Assembly (NCBI RefSeq): GCF_947491715.1
Contig: NZ_CANLKR010000009.1
Span: forward strand, 1-64,000
Length of the DNA: 64,000 nt
Reading direction: 5' to 3'
Source: an uncultured Shewanella sp.
GTDB lineage: Bacteria; Pseudomonadota; Gammaproteobacteria; Enterobacterales; Shewanellaceae
The notes under the pieces are model-generated. The model saw only the letters and a program-made list of their open reading frames with translations, had not been told where the DNA came from and ran no database searches. Below, one piece after another: positions 31,757 to 43,400 of the stretch; position 1 is the stretch's first letter; each line of letters opens with the position of its first letter. Position numbers and translations under genes: made by a program.

Positions 31757-34700
31757 TTAATTTCTATTAACCTCGAAACCTTCTGACAACCTAATCAGCG
31801 TAGGGATTAGCAATATGCTACATGGAGTAGAAAATATCATTCCACCCATAATCACTAATGCTAAACCTCGATATATTTCAGCACCCATAGCAGGAGATAA
31901 TGCTAAAGGCAACATTCCAACAATACTGGTTATGGAGCTCATCAATATCGGCTGAATTCGATCACTTATAGTAGCCTCAAGCGCGTTAGTATTAGATATG
32001 CCCTGATTTTGTTTCTGCCGATACTGGCTCATTAATAATATCGCATTGTTGATTACCAATCCAATCAGTATAATAAATCCTACCAAGGTGAGAATATCCA
32101 GCCGTTGTGGAGTAAACCAATTGGCAATATATAATACCATGCAAGCACCGAAAATTGACACTGGCAGCGACAGCAAAACTAACAAACTGTCTTTGAAAGA
32201 ACGAAACAAAGTAGCCATCAACAAAAAAAGAAAAACACAGGCAACAATAAACTGGGTAAATATTTCATCTAACAACGAATCTAGTGTCCCAGATTGGGTT
32301 CTTAATACTGTCGATACCAGTCCTTGCGAATCCTCACTTACCTGACCGATAACACTGGATGCAAATACTTGCCGAAACTGATCCATAGACACCTCATCCG
32401 TCAACTGCACTTCAATAGTTATGGCCTTTTGCAAGTCAATCCTGTTGATCACAGATGCTTCTAGGCGATAATCAACATCTACAAAATGTGAGAGGTTATA
32501 AACTGAAGACTGATTTACAGCCAATGGAGTATTCAAAAACTTATCAAAATCAGACCATTGTGGTGTCTTGACAAAAACATCATAGCTGCGACTATTTTCA
32601 AAAAAATTACCAATATAAAGCCCGTCAGTATTCGCGGTTACTGCTTGCTGTAACTGCGTGATAGACACATTAGCCAATGCCATGCGATCGTATTTTGGTG
32701 TTAAGCTGATGGTTTTAGAGGTCAACTCCAAAGGAGTTGTTGACCATGCTTGAATTCCCAGAAATTTCTCATTAAGAGTTGCCAATACCAACTTAGCTTG
32801 AGCAATTAATAGTTTGTCATCACTTCCTTTTAAATCAATAAAAAGGCTGTCACTTTTAGGTAGTGAAAATCTCAATAAGGAATCCTTACTAAGATAAACT
32901 GTGTAGTCAGCTTTGATTTTATTAAACGTTTGCTCGGCAACTTCCATCAACTGTTCAATGTCTTGAGGGTCTTTGGGGTAAAGGAATACACTGCCTCCAT
33001 CAGGTGTTTGTATCAAAAGATATTTTTCGAGGAGTGTTTTGGGTATTTTTTCTAATTGTGCTAGTAATCTCGAAGTCACCTTCTCCTTGACACTGGCAGG
33101 ATTAAAGACTCCGTTCACTTCCACATAACCCTTAATCACTGGAGTCTTCGCCTTGGGTAGTATCCCCTGTTCCAGTTGCAATGTTGCAATACCTATAACT
33201 GGCAGTAAGATCAATGTGATAATAATAAGCAGTTGACGTGTTCGGGTTCTGTTTAAATTAAGACACCATTGCGACAATGGTTGCCATTGCCCATGGAGGG
33301 GGTCATCTAAGGCCGCTTTTTCACCAAACTGAATATAGATTGCTGGAATCACTATTAATGCTGTAAAAAGTGACGCAAGTAGGGTTACCGAAATTGTCAA
33401 AGCGATATCTTCAAACAACTGACTTTGCATACTTTGGCCAAAAACCAGCGGAATTAACACAACGATGCTGGTAATTACCGACACCATCAACGGCAATTTC
33501 ACCGTATCAATCTGCTGGGCAATATCAGATACATTCAGTTGCCTGCCGTCTCGCCTTCTCATCGCTTCCAGTACTATGATAGCGGCATCTATTATTAACC
33601 CGCTGGACAAGGCAATAGAAGCGAGCGAAATAATATTAATATTTCGTCCTAGTACATACATGACGATCACAGTACACGCCATAGATATAGGGATGGAGCA
33701 GAAAATGATCGCCAACGTTCGCCAATTACGGACAAACAGCAACAAGGCTAGGGTCGCCAATAGGACTCCAACAATTAGGCTTGATTTCACAAACGACAGC
33801 GCCTGTTTAATACTCTTGGAATTATCACGACTCAGGTCTAATTTTAAACCCGTACCTTTCAGTGTTGAGTCATTCAATTCATCAATCGCTGATTTTATGT
33901 CAGAAATGATGTCGAGTGTATTGCCTTTTTCCGCCGGATTTATCCGAAAATAAAAAGCTTTGTGACCACTCCAGAATACCTCTCCAACCCTTTCATAAGT
34001 GCCCATTTCAACTTTTGCTACATCTCCAAACCTTACGGGAAAACCGTTTTGTATCGAAATGATTTGCGCTTCAATCTCTCGGTGGTTGAGCTGCGCAGCC
34101 AACTTCACGGTAAAACGGTTAACACCAATATCGCTGGTACCAGCTGTAATGCTCTTGAACCCGTTGATTTTGTTGATAATATCGTTGGCATTTAAACCGT
34201 GATAAGCCAGTTTTTCACTATCGATGACTACATTCATTACGAGGTCAGTGGGATTGAAGTCAACATCAAATTTGCCGATACCGTTAATTTGCTGCAACCT
34301 CGGTTTGACCATGTTTTCAAATATCTCGACGAAGGTTATATCATCAACAGCTTGATTCTGAGTACTGTAAAGCAGCAGACTGGCGATCGCCGGACGGTTT
34401 CCCGATGCACCATTAAAAATGATCGGCGGACGAGTCGAAGGCGGCCGGTCATTTTGCTGATTTAACTGACTCACTACATTAACAAAAGCCTGATTCATGT
34501 CAGTATTCATGCGATAGTCAATCGTGGTATACGCAATACTGCCGTAAATCATAGTTTGCAGTGTACCAACTCCATCTATTGTGGCTAGTTGCCGCTCCAT
34601 CGGTTCAACAATTTCTCTTTCTATTTGTTGTGCCGATGCCGACGGCCATTCATTTATCACGGTAATGCTGGGTTTACTAATATCAGGCAAAAGCTGTACA

Positions 34701-34792
34701 GGTAGCTTAAATAAAGCCCCTACAGCAGTACCAAGAATAATAAAGGTAATGAACCAGACCAGTTGCCGGCGTTCAAGGAAAAAACGGATCAC
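31757..34792 (-). CDS. RND-type efflux pump, inner membrane part
   Basis: The 1011-aa protein has the HAE1/AcrB layout: TM1 at about 9-28, a large periplasmic loop (PDISKPSITVINEWPSASAQ), then TM2-6 with GLIIDAAIIVLEAMRRRDG. A second half repeats this (PVSIFGACMVLYIANW, LVGFIILIGLVINNAIL). It is proton-driven and would expel the peptide or other compounds. The start overlaps the adaptor gene by 4 nt (ATGA). No outer-membrane factor gene is in the window, so a chromosomal TolC-like partner is expected. Confidence 0.88.
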   Translation of the reverse strand: MIRFFLERRQLVWFITFIILGTAVGALFKLPVQLLPDISKPSITVINEWPSASAQQIEREIVEPMERQLATIDGVGTLQTMIYGSIAYTTIDYRMNTDMNQAFVNVVSQLNQQNDRPPSTRPPIIFNGASGNRPAIASLLLYSTQNQAVDDITFVEIFENMVKPRLQQINGIGKFDVDFNPTDLVMNVVIDSEKLAYHGLNANDIINKINGFKSITAGTSDIGVNRFTVKLAAQLNHREIEAQIISIQNGFPVRFGDVAKVEMGTYERVGEVFWSGHKAFYFRINPAEKGNTLDIISDIKSAIDELNDSTLKGTGLKLDLSRDNSKSIKQALSFVKSSLIVGVLLATLALLLFVRNWRTLAIIFCSIPISMACTVIVMYVLGRNINIISLASIALSSGLIIDAAIIVLEAMRRRDGRQLNVSDIAQQIDTVKLPLMVSVITSIVVLIPLVFGQSMQSQLFEDIALTISVTLLASLFTALIVIPAIYIQFGEKAALDDPLHGQWQPLSQWCLNLNRTRTRQLLIIITLILLPVIGIATLQLEQGILPKAKTPVIKGYVEVNGVFNPASVKEKVTSRLLAQLEKIPKTLLEKYLLIQTPDGGSVFLYPKDPQDIEQLMEVAEQTFNKIKADYTVYLSKDSLLRFSLPKSDSLFIDLKGSDDKLLIAQAKLVLATLNEKFLGIQAWSTTPLELTSKTISLTPKYDRMALANVSITQLQQAVTANTDGLYIGNFFENSRSYDVFVKTPQWSDFDKFLNTPLAVNQSSVYNLSHFVDVDYRLEASVINRIDLQKAITIEVQLTDEVSMDQFRQVFASSVIGQVSEDSQGLVSTVLRTQSGTLDSLLDEIFTQFIVACVFLFLLMATLFRSFKDSLLVLLSLPVSIFGACMVLYIANWFTPQRLDILTLVGFIILIGLVINNAILLMSQYRQKQNQGISNTNALEATISDRIQPILMSSITSIVGMLPLALSPAMGAEIYRGLALVIMGGMIFSTPCSILLIPTLIRLSEGFEVNRN

Positions 34793-35835
34793 AATAAGAA
34801 ACTCCCAGCAGTTTCAGAAATAGCCAGCACAGCTTCTCCTACTTTAAAATTGTCTTTTTGTGTAAGGATCAGTGGTTTATCCGCTGAAAGATCAACAGCA
34901 ACTAGCCATCCCTCTCCTTTGAGCGAAATGATGCCTACAGCCACTTCAATTACCTTGTTTTGACTATTGATGCTATAGACAAAAGCATCATTACCAAAAC
35001 CTGATATCAGAGTCTTGGGCAGCAAATAGTACAGTCTCCTATCTTCCTGCCAACTGATTGAGAGATTTTGGCCAATTGGCAACGACTGAACATCATCTAG
35101 ACTAATGTAGACGCTGATGGATTGGTTGGAAAAATGACCTGACGGTAATATGCGAGAAATAGTTCCTTTCATAGTAGTAGTATCTTCGTGGATGTTTATT
35201 TTGTCGCCGACTTGAAGTAAGTCGTAAGTATCAATGGGAAATGAAGCTTTTATCAACAATTGTTGGTCATCGGCGATTTCCAGCATGTCACTCCCCTTAA
35301 CTGGATAACTACCTATATTTACGTGGCGCTGCAACACAATTCCCGACACTGGCGAAACAATTTGACTTCGGGATATATCCCATTCCAGCAGATCTTTGGT
35401 TCGTTTTATTTCGTTATACTTCTGTTTCAAACTATTGATCAGCAAAGCCAAAAGATCCCTTTCACGTTGTGCCACAAACTGTTGCTGATTAAGTGTCGTC
35501 AGCCTTGAAAGCTCACTATTTTGCAAAGTAATCTGTTGCTGCAATAACACAAGTTGCTGATTAGCTGCATTTAGTTTGATAGTAATGTCAGTTACATCAA
35601 GTGTTGCGACAACAGCGCCAGCCGTTACTTTATCTCCAACTTTCAATAACGACTGTACTTGTGAAAAGTGTGGCGCAGCTACTGTAAAGGTACCATCACT
35701 GATGACCTGTCCCATAGTTTGAATATCACGTGAATAGCGATAGTCGCCAATAGGGCGTACATTCACCTGTTTCGCTTGGTCCGCCTGTATCTGGCCACTG
35801 ACAATGTAGATTAATAAAAATAGTATTCTATTCAT
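34789..35835 (-). CDS. RND membrane-fusion (adaptor) protein
   Basis: The 348-aa protein has a signal peptide (MNRILFLLIYIVSGQIQA), a split lipoyl domain (FSQVQSLLKVGDKVTAGAVV and SPVSGIVLQRHVNIGSYPVK) and a coiled-coil hairpin (LLQQQITLQNSELSRLTTLN). Barrel-sandwich strands follow. No lipobox Cys is seen. It links the pump to an outer-membrane channel. Its gene lies 11 nt after the ABC exporter gene and overlaps the pump gene, so all three transport genes are read together. Confidence 0.85.
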   Translation of the reverse strand: MNRILFLLIYIVSGQIQADQAKQVNVRPIGDYRYSRDIQTMGQVISDGTFTVAAPHFSQVQSLLKVGDKVTAGAVVATLDVTDITIKLNAANQQLVLLQQQITLQNSELSRLTTLNQQQFVAQRERDLLALLINSLKQKYNEIKRTKDLLEWDISRSQIVSPVSGIVLQRHVNIGSYPVKGSDMLEIADDQQLLIKASFPIDTYDLLQVGDKINIHEDTTTMKGTISRILPSGHFSNQSISVYISLDDVQSLPIGQNLSISWQEDRRLYYLLPKTLISGFGNDAFVYSINSQNKVIEVAVGIISLKGEGWLVAVDLSADKPLILTQKDNFKVGEAVLAISETAGSFLL

Positions 35836-35846
35836 AATAAGTTCCC

Positions 35847-37481
35847 TTAGCTTACCTTATTCAATATGTCGGCAGACGGTTCAATTTGTTTGAATTGCCC
35901 TTGTTCGAAGGTCAGTAACAGATCACAACAGTCAAAATACTTGTCATCGTGGGTGATGGCCAAAACCGTTTTACCGGCTGCTTGTAATTCCGGCAACAAT
36001 TGTTGATAGAACATCGCTCTGAAGTGCGGATCCTGATCGGCTGCCCATTCGTCAAAGATAATGATGTCCTTGTTGTCAAAAACATTGAGTATAAAGGCCA
36101 AGCGTTTTCGTTGTCCCATCGATAAACGAGTGGTCGAAAAAGCGCCGTTAATGACCTCAACTTTGCCGGACAGCCCCATTCTGTCGACCCATTGCATAAT
36201 GACTTCGTCGGCAACCGGCACACCTTTATTATCAATCACATGTTCAAACAGATATTGGTCTGAAAACGTCATGGTAAACAGTTCTCTATAAGCTTCAATG
36301 CCAAGCCCCTGCACCTTTTGTTGATCAACCAAAATTGTTCCGTTAGTCGGCGCATAAAGATGGGTCAGGGATTTGACCAGGGTGGTTTTTCCACTGCCAT
36401 TGCCACCAGCCAAAAAGATGATTTCACCACGGTTGATGGTCAAATTCACCGGCCCGATGGAAAACGGCTTTTCACCGTCATCCTGTGTCGGATAAGTAAA
36501 TTCAAGCGCCGCCAACTCAATGGTTTGCCATTGTGAAAAAGACACCTGGTCGGCACTTTGCAGACCCTGCTTAGCGGTCAAATCCAGCGCCTGCAACCGC
36601 GATAGCGACGCTTTGCCCCGGGCAAGCAACTGAATGGTATTGAGAATGTAATCAATCGGCCCGATGCAGTACGTCATTACCACAATAAACATACCGACCT
36701 GACCCGCTTCACCAAGTTTGACACTCCAAAACGCTACGCCACCGATAAAGACAAATAACAACATAGAACCGACCGAATGGTTCAGCCCCCAAATCACCCG
36801 GGTTTGAAAATCCAGCGTTTGCAATCTTGCCGCATCCTTGTCGACCACTTGTTGAAGGTAAAAGTCGCGGCGACTTTTATTCAGCGACAAGGTTTTAGCG
36901 CCTTCTACCAGTCCACGAACGCCGAAAAACACATCATCCTGAACTTTACGGGTCGCCAGCGTCTTTTGGGTGCCTTTGCTGGAGATAAAATGCAACAGCA
37001 CCAATACCGGCAGCAACACCACGCCAATCACGCCCATGTAACCCGGTGACAACCAGGCCAGGTAACCCAAACATGACAACACCAGCATGCAATAAAATAT
37101 CAATGACGGCGTTTCTGCCATCGCCACCGATATGTTATTGATATCTGTGGTCAGCGCATTATAAATCCGGTGTTCACCGTTTTTTTCCAGTTCGGCGATA
37201 TCCGTGCCCAACACCTTGGCACTAAGCCCCATGCGCAATTGGTAAACCAGACTGGCGCTGATTTTTGCCATCAAATAAAACGACCCCACCGAAACACTCA
37301 GCGAACACAATAAAATGCCGCAATACAATGCCAGCGATGAGCCCAGGTCCACTTGGCTGTTTTCGTCGACAATGTCACCGATGATGGTAAACAAATAGAC
37401 AGAAACCGCCGCGCCAAAAGCACTCAGCAAAATCGACAATGCGATTTTAAACCGCATCATTGACAAGATTTGTTTAAACAT
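35847..37481 (-). CDS. cyclic-peptide-type ABC exporter (SyrD/PvdE family)
   Basis: The 544-aa half-transporter has six membrane helices in residues 1-300. The ATPase has Walker A LAGGNGSGKTTLVKSL at about 360, signature LSMGQRKRLAF and Walker B IIIFDEWAADQDPHFR. The DEWAADQDP form is characteristic of exporters dedicated to NRPS peptides such as SyrD and PvdE. It probably moves the finished peptide to the periplasm, from where the RND pump may take over. It overlaps the end of the large NRPS gene by 8 nt. Confidence 0.9.
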   Translation of the reverse strand: MFKQILSMMRFKIALSILLSAFGAAVSVYLFTIIGDIVDENSQVDLGSSLALYCGILLCSLSVSVGSFYLMAKISASLVYQLRMGLSAKVLGTDIAELEKNGEHRIYNALTTDINNISVAMAETPSLIFYCMLVLSCLGYLAWLSPGYMGVIGVVLLPVLVLLHFISSKGTQKTLATRKVQDDVFFGVRGLVEGAKTLSLNKSRRDFYLQQVVDKDAARLQTLDFQTRVIWGLNHSVGSMLLFVFIGGVAFWSVKLGEAGQVGMFIVVMTYCIGPIDYILNTIQLLARGKASLSRLQALDLTAKQGLQSADQVSFSQWQTIELAALEFTYPTQDDGEKPFSIGPVNLTINRGEIIFLAGGNGSGKTTLVKSLTHLYAPTNGTILVDQQKVQGLGIEAYRELFTMTFSDQYLFEHVIDNKGVPVADEVIMQWVDRMGLSGKVEVINGAFSTTRLSMGQRKRLAFILNVFDNKDIIIFDEWAADQDPHFRAMFYQQLLPELQAAGKTVLAITHDDKYFDCCDLLLTFEQGQFKQIEPSADILNKVS

Positions 37482-40400
37482 TTAAGGACTCCGAGGCATT
37501 GCTCATTTGGTTGATTAAATTGTTAAATTGCGCGACACAAGCGCCGACCTGTTGCGGCACAACAAAACGGCCGTCGGTATCGATGCGAATATCCAGTTGC
37601 GCCGGGTTTGCTGCCGGACTGATCGCCACATTCAGCGGATAATGCAGTTTGTCGTGACCGCCGGATGCCAGCACTTCAATGGACCCGGCCTGAGCCGCTT
37701 GACGGTGATGAAAATCCATATAATTCATTGTTGCCCAATAAAATTTCCCAGACGGACATGTTGCCCCATGAGTCTCTATGGCCAGCAGGTGCTGGTGAAT
37801 CTGCTGTAATTGCAATGCAACGCTGTCTTGTTGCGTTACCAGCAAAGGCGACATGTGCCAGAACAGGCCAATGCCTTTCAACGGATCTGACAACTGCTCA
37901 CTTCGGCCGTTGGTTACCACACCTAAGGTATTGGACTGCGCGGTAAACACCTGGTTGAGCGCCCTGCTTAAGGCATAGGCATAAATCACTTTAACCGGCA
38001 CCTGATAATGCTCACAGGCTTTAGTCAATTGCGCAGGCCCTGGACCGATGAAATTCATTTGCTCAGACACACCAGACACACCATCATTGCACTGCGGCAA
38101 TTGAACACTGATATCACGACAATACTCAGGCCAAAAATCATCCTCTTTTGGCTGTTGTCGCTGAGCATCACCCAGGCCGACAAACTCTTTGAAAATATTG
38201 CCTGATTTTGGCAACTGCTGATGTGCTTGCTCGTAACAATGGCAAATCTGATTGATCAGCTCGACACTGCTCCAACCATCGATAATGGCGTGGTGAATAC
38301 TGAAGATCACCTCAACCTGGGCCTTGCCCGTGCTCACCAGATAAAACCGCAATAGCGCATCACTATTTGGAATAGCAAACGCGCGGCGACGGTCTGCCAG
38401 CAACAGCTGCTCAAGCGCTGCACTGAGCGCACTTTCATTAAGATGTTGGTAGTCCAATTGTCTGATATCGACGCTGAGCGTTTCGTCTATCCACTGAAAC
38501 AGCTGTCCTGAGTGACTTTCAACAAAGCTGGTCTGCAACATCGGAGTGGCGTTAAATACCCTTTCGATGGCCTTTTGCAAACGCTCGGCAGTTAGCTTGG
38601 GACCACTTAAACGACAACAATGTTGCACATGGTAAACGCCTTCATCTGTGCCATTATTTCGCTTACGATATTGTTCAATCATTACCGATTGCATTGGCGT
38701 TATCGGGTAAGGTGCTTTACAAGCCGTCACAAACGACTCGCCAGTTAAATCCCAGTGGGCGGCGTTGAGCTGTTTGTCCTCTGACACCAGTGTCACAACC
38801 TTGGCCAGTTGTTGAATGGTTTGATGGTCAAACAACATCCGGCTGGAAAACGACAAGCCACGCTCTTTGGCCAATGCCACCAGACGAATGACCTTGAGCG
38901 AATCACCACCCATGACAAAAAAGCTCCGGGTGGTACAAATCCGGGGATTGCCAAGCACTTGCGAAAACAGCTCTACCAATGCCAGTTCCAGTTCACCTTG
39001 GGCTGCAACAATCGGCGCCAGCTCTTGTGTCGCCAGTTGAACCTGGTGATTTGCCTCAAGCCGCTTGCGGTCTATTTTACCGTTACTGTGCTTGGGCATG
39101 GCGTCAACAAACTGCATTTGTGACGGCACCATATAATCCGGCAAATATTCATCACACCACTGGGATAAGGCTTCACTGTGCACTTCAGTTGCGGCACTAT
39201 AAAAAGCAACTAGTGTCGGCGTACCTTCATGCTCCAGAACTGTGGCGACGACAGCATCAATGTCGGCATGGTTTTTCAGTACCTGTTCGATTTCAGCCAG
39301 CTCTATTCTGAATCCTCGCAGTTTAACCTGATGGTCGGTGCGGCCAAGAAAATGAATATCGCCATGCTTATCGCAAACCACCCGGTCACCGGTCGCATAC
39401 GCCCTGTCTCCCTGAGGCAGCATCTTAAAATGCCTGGCCGTTAAATCAGCCTGGTTGATATATTCTTTGGCAATACCATAACCGCTGACCACCAGTTCCC
39501 CGGCAACGCCGACAGGGCATAATTGCCCGGCACTATTGCAAACGCTCACCTGTGAATTAAACAAAGGTCGCCCTACCGGTATTGCCGATTGCTGCGGATC
39601 AACCAGGGCCGTCAAACAACCTATGGTAGCTTCTGTTGGTCCGTAATGATTGATAACACGGCATTCCGAGCGAGCTTCGGTCACCTTGGCAACCAATTGC
39701 GGGTCGATGGCTTCTCCGCCAAGGAACAGCCTTGATGAAGGCAAGTACTGAGCTGAAATATTGCTGCCAAGCAAAGCACTATAATGCCCAGGCACTATTT
39801 TCAACAAATCAATGGCGCTATCGGCAAAGGCGGCACAAAACAACGACGGGTCGTTCATTTGATCTTCAGTGAATACCACAAGCGTGGCACCTGTCATCCA
39901 CGCAGTGAAAATTGCCGTATTACCCAGGTCGGTATTGATTGGTGTCACCACAGCATGCTGCCACTGCGACTCAAATTGATGTTGCTGACAAATAGACTGG
40001 CTGTAGTTGAGCAAGTTTCTATGAGTGTTTACTACGCCTTTGGGTTGTCCGGTCGAACCCGAGGTATAAATGACATAAATAGTGCAGTCACTATCAACTG
40101 GGTTGGTGTGATTATCCGCATTCAAAGTGCAGATATCAGTCCACAATGTCGGATTCAATACCGCAGATTTAACTGCTGCGTTTTGTAACCCGCTATCGAG
40201 AGTTGTATCAGTCATCAACAGGAATTTGACCTGCGCATTGTCGAGCATAAACCGCTTACGTTGCAACGGTAACTTATGGTCGACCGGCACATAGTAACCA
40301 CCGATTTTGATGATCGCCAGCAATGCCAAAATCATGTTGTCACCCAGCTCTGCCGAGATAGCAACACCATCACCTCGGCCGACACTGGCTGCCATCAAAT

Positions 40401-43400
40401 ATCGCCCCAGCTGATTGCATCTTTGGTTTAATTGAGCATAGCTGTAGCTGACGTTGCCAAATTTTAATGCGGTTTTGTCAGGGTAGCGCTGAACATTTTG
40501 CTCAAAGTGATCCAATATGCTCAACCCTTCCAGTGGTCGTGTTTCGCCGCTTAAACTAAAGGTTTGTTGGTCTGGCAAATAAGGCACGCAACCGATTGAC
40601 TGCTCAGAATTGAGCGCTACCTGCTCGCACAATAAAGCAAATGACTGGGCCATAGTGGTGATCTGCTGCGGTGAAAAAAGCGCAGCATCATAGCGCCAGG
40701 CACATTCAAAACCATTTTCAGCAGCACTGATATTTAAGGTTAAATCAAATTTACCTGCAATTGTGGTCTCTTGAAGCGGTGTCAATTCAAGCCCTACAAG
40801 GGTGCCCTGCTGCGCTTCAAATGAATTAAAATTAAAAGAAATCTGAAACAGAGGTGAGTGATCCAGCGCCCGCTGCGGGTTGATAAGCTCTACGACTTGT
40901 TCAAAAGGGATCAAATTGGTCATTGCCTGATTAAACGACTGGCTGCTTTGGCGCAGGTGCTCGGCAAAACCCGTTTGCAGTGCCGATCTGCTGCGGATTG
41001 CCAGCGCATCAACAAAAAATCCAACCAGAGGTTTAAGCTGATGGTGCGAGCGATTGGCCACCGGCACACCCACAACCACATCATCACTGTTGCTCCAGCG
41101 ATGCAAGTGCGCCTGAAACAGCGCAAACATCACATTAAACACACTGACCTGACTGCGTCTGGCCAGTTGTTTTAATTGCTCGCTCATTTGCCCATCCAGG
41201 GTAGCAATGTGCAACTTGCTGTCCATTTGATGATCTTTCAAACGCGGTTTGTCGGTCGCCAACGAATGCAGCAACGGCATATCGGCAAGCGTCTTCAACC
41301 AGAATTGTTCTTTGTCCTTAATCTTATCGCCAGACAGTTGTTGCCTTTGCCAGGCGGCATAAGCCCGATAAGAGATTGGCAACGGTTGCAGATTGGCCGG
41401 GGTGCCTTGAACCAATTGGTTGTAGATGGCCGTCAGTTCAGCAATAAATACCTGCATTGACCAACCATCAAAGGCGATATGATGCACCACCACATGCAGA
41501 ATGTGCTGCTGATCTGCTAGTCGCCGAACCTGTACGCGAAGCATCAGGTCGGTGCCAAGATCAAACGCTTGTTGGCTGAATAAATCCCGCTGCTGTTGAG
41601 CTGTATCTGCATCAAGTGTCTGTTCACACCAATCGATGGCAAATTCCGGCTGTTCGAGGACCACTTGGCAAGGCTCTGCACCATCAAAACGGATCACAGT
41701 GCGCAACGCTTCATGGCGCATCACCAGCTCTCTTAAGGCCTGATTTAAAGCATCAAGTCTAAGGTCACCCCCGACCTGATAAGTGGCGTTAATATGGTAA
41801 TTTTGTTTTTGTTCGGTAATGGCATCAATCAACCACAGCTTTTGCTGGGAGTATGATAAAGGTGCAGTTGCCCCCTTATCCAACGGCTTGATATGCGCCA
41901 CCGTTATGCCTGCCGGGGCTTGGCGCATAGCCTCAATCAGCTGCGCTTGAGCCTGAGCGGTCGTGGCGTTAACCAGTTCCAGCAAAGTGATCGACACTGA
42001 GAATTGTTCGCCCAAAGTCATCGCCAGGCGAGTGAGCAGCAACGAATGGCCGCCCAGCTCAAAGAAGTTGTCGGTAATACCTACCTGCTCCAGGCCAAGC
42101 AGCGACTGCCAGATTTGGCAAATGGCTTGTTCTATCTCATTGGACGGCGCCACATAAGCCGACTGCTGCAAGGACATATCCGCTTCAGGCAAACGTTTCA
42201 GGTCGACTTTTCCGTTGGCGGTTATTGGCAATGCGGCCATTGGCATAAAGACTGAGGGCAGCATATATTCAGGTAAATGCGCTTCAATGGCTTGTCGCGT
42301 TTCACCGAAAAATTGACGACGTAATGCTCGAGCCGCCTCATCTTCTGCCTGCAATTGCTCGGCATTATCGACAACCACATAAGCCACCAGGTGCCGCTCA
42401 CCTTGTGGACTGACTTGTGCCACCACAACTGCTGCATTAACCTGTGCGTGTACGACAAGCGCCGTTTCTATCTCACCAGGTTCAATTCTAAAACCACGGA
42501 TTTTCACCTGATGGTCGATACGGCCCATGTGAATCAAATCACCATCGGGCGACCAACGCACCAAGTCACCGGTTTTATACAAGCGTTCAGAGCTGTTGCT
42601 GTCATTTGCGTCATAAAAAGGGTTGGCGACATAAGCAGCTTGTGTCAGATCCTCACGATTGAGATAACCTCGGGCAAGACACGCCCCCCCGATATACAAT
42701 TCACCGGCGACACCTCGGCGCTGCAATTGTCCTTTGCTATTGAGAACATAGGCAGTGACATTGTTCATCGATTGACCCAAACAAATAGGCTCACCGGGAT
42801 GCAACTGTCTTATGGTGACGCAAATGGTGCTTTCTGTCGGTCCATAGACATTGAAGAATTTGACGTATGGTGTCCAGGTGTCCACCAAACTTTGATCATA
42901 TGCCTCGCCACCGACCATCACATGGCTTACACCTGACAAGAATTGCGGCTGCAACATTTGCAATACCGCCGGAGTCATCATCAAATGACTGATAGGGTTA
43001 GTTTGACTAAGCGCTTTCAGTTCAGTCTGGGCATCCAGCGAAGAAGATAGTACCAAAGTCGCACCTCGGGTTAAAGAGACCCACACCACCCAACTGGCGG
43101 CATCAAACCCTATCGAGGTGTTTTGGTAGTAACGACTGGTCGGTTCGACCTGTGTGCGACGTGCACTGTCTTGAATATTATTGACCAATGAAAGATGTTC
43201 AACCATCACCCCTTTGGGTTGGCCGGTAGAGCCTGAGGTATAAATCACGTAAGCCAGATGATTGACGGTCAAATCCAGTTCTGTCGGGCTGATACTGGCA
43301 TCACTGTATGCCTTGAGTTGCGTCACAAAGTCGACATCATCAAGATAAACTGCCTGCTCGTCTGTAACCGGTGTGCGCGATTGGCATTGAGCATCTGTCA

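Noticed and set aside
37474..37800. Thioesterase or reductase domain at the NRPS C-terminus
   Set aside because: No GxSxG motif or reductase nucleotide-binding motif after the last C-like domain.
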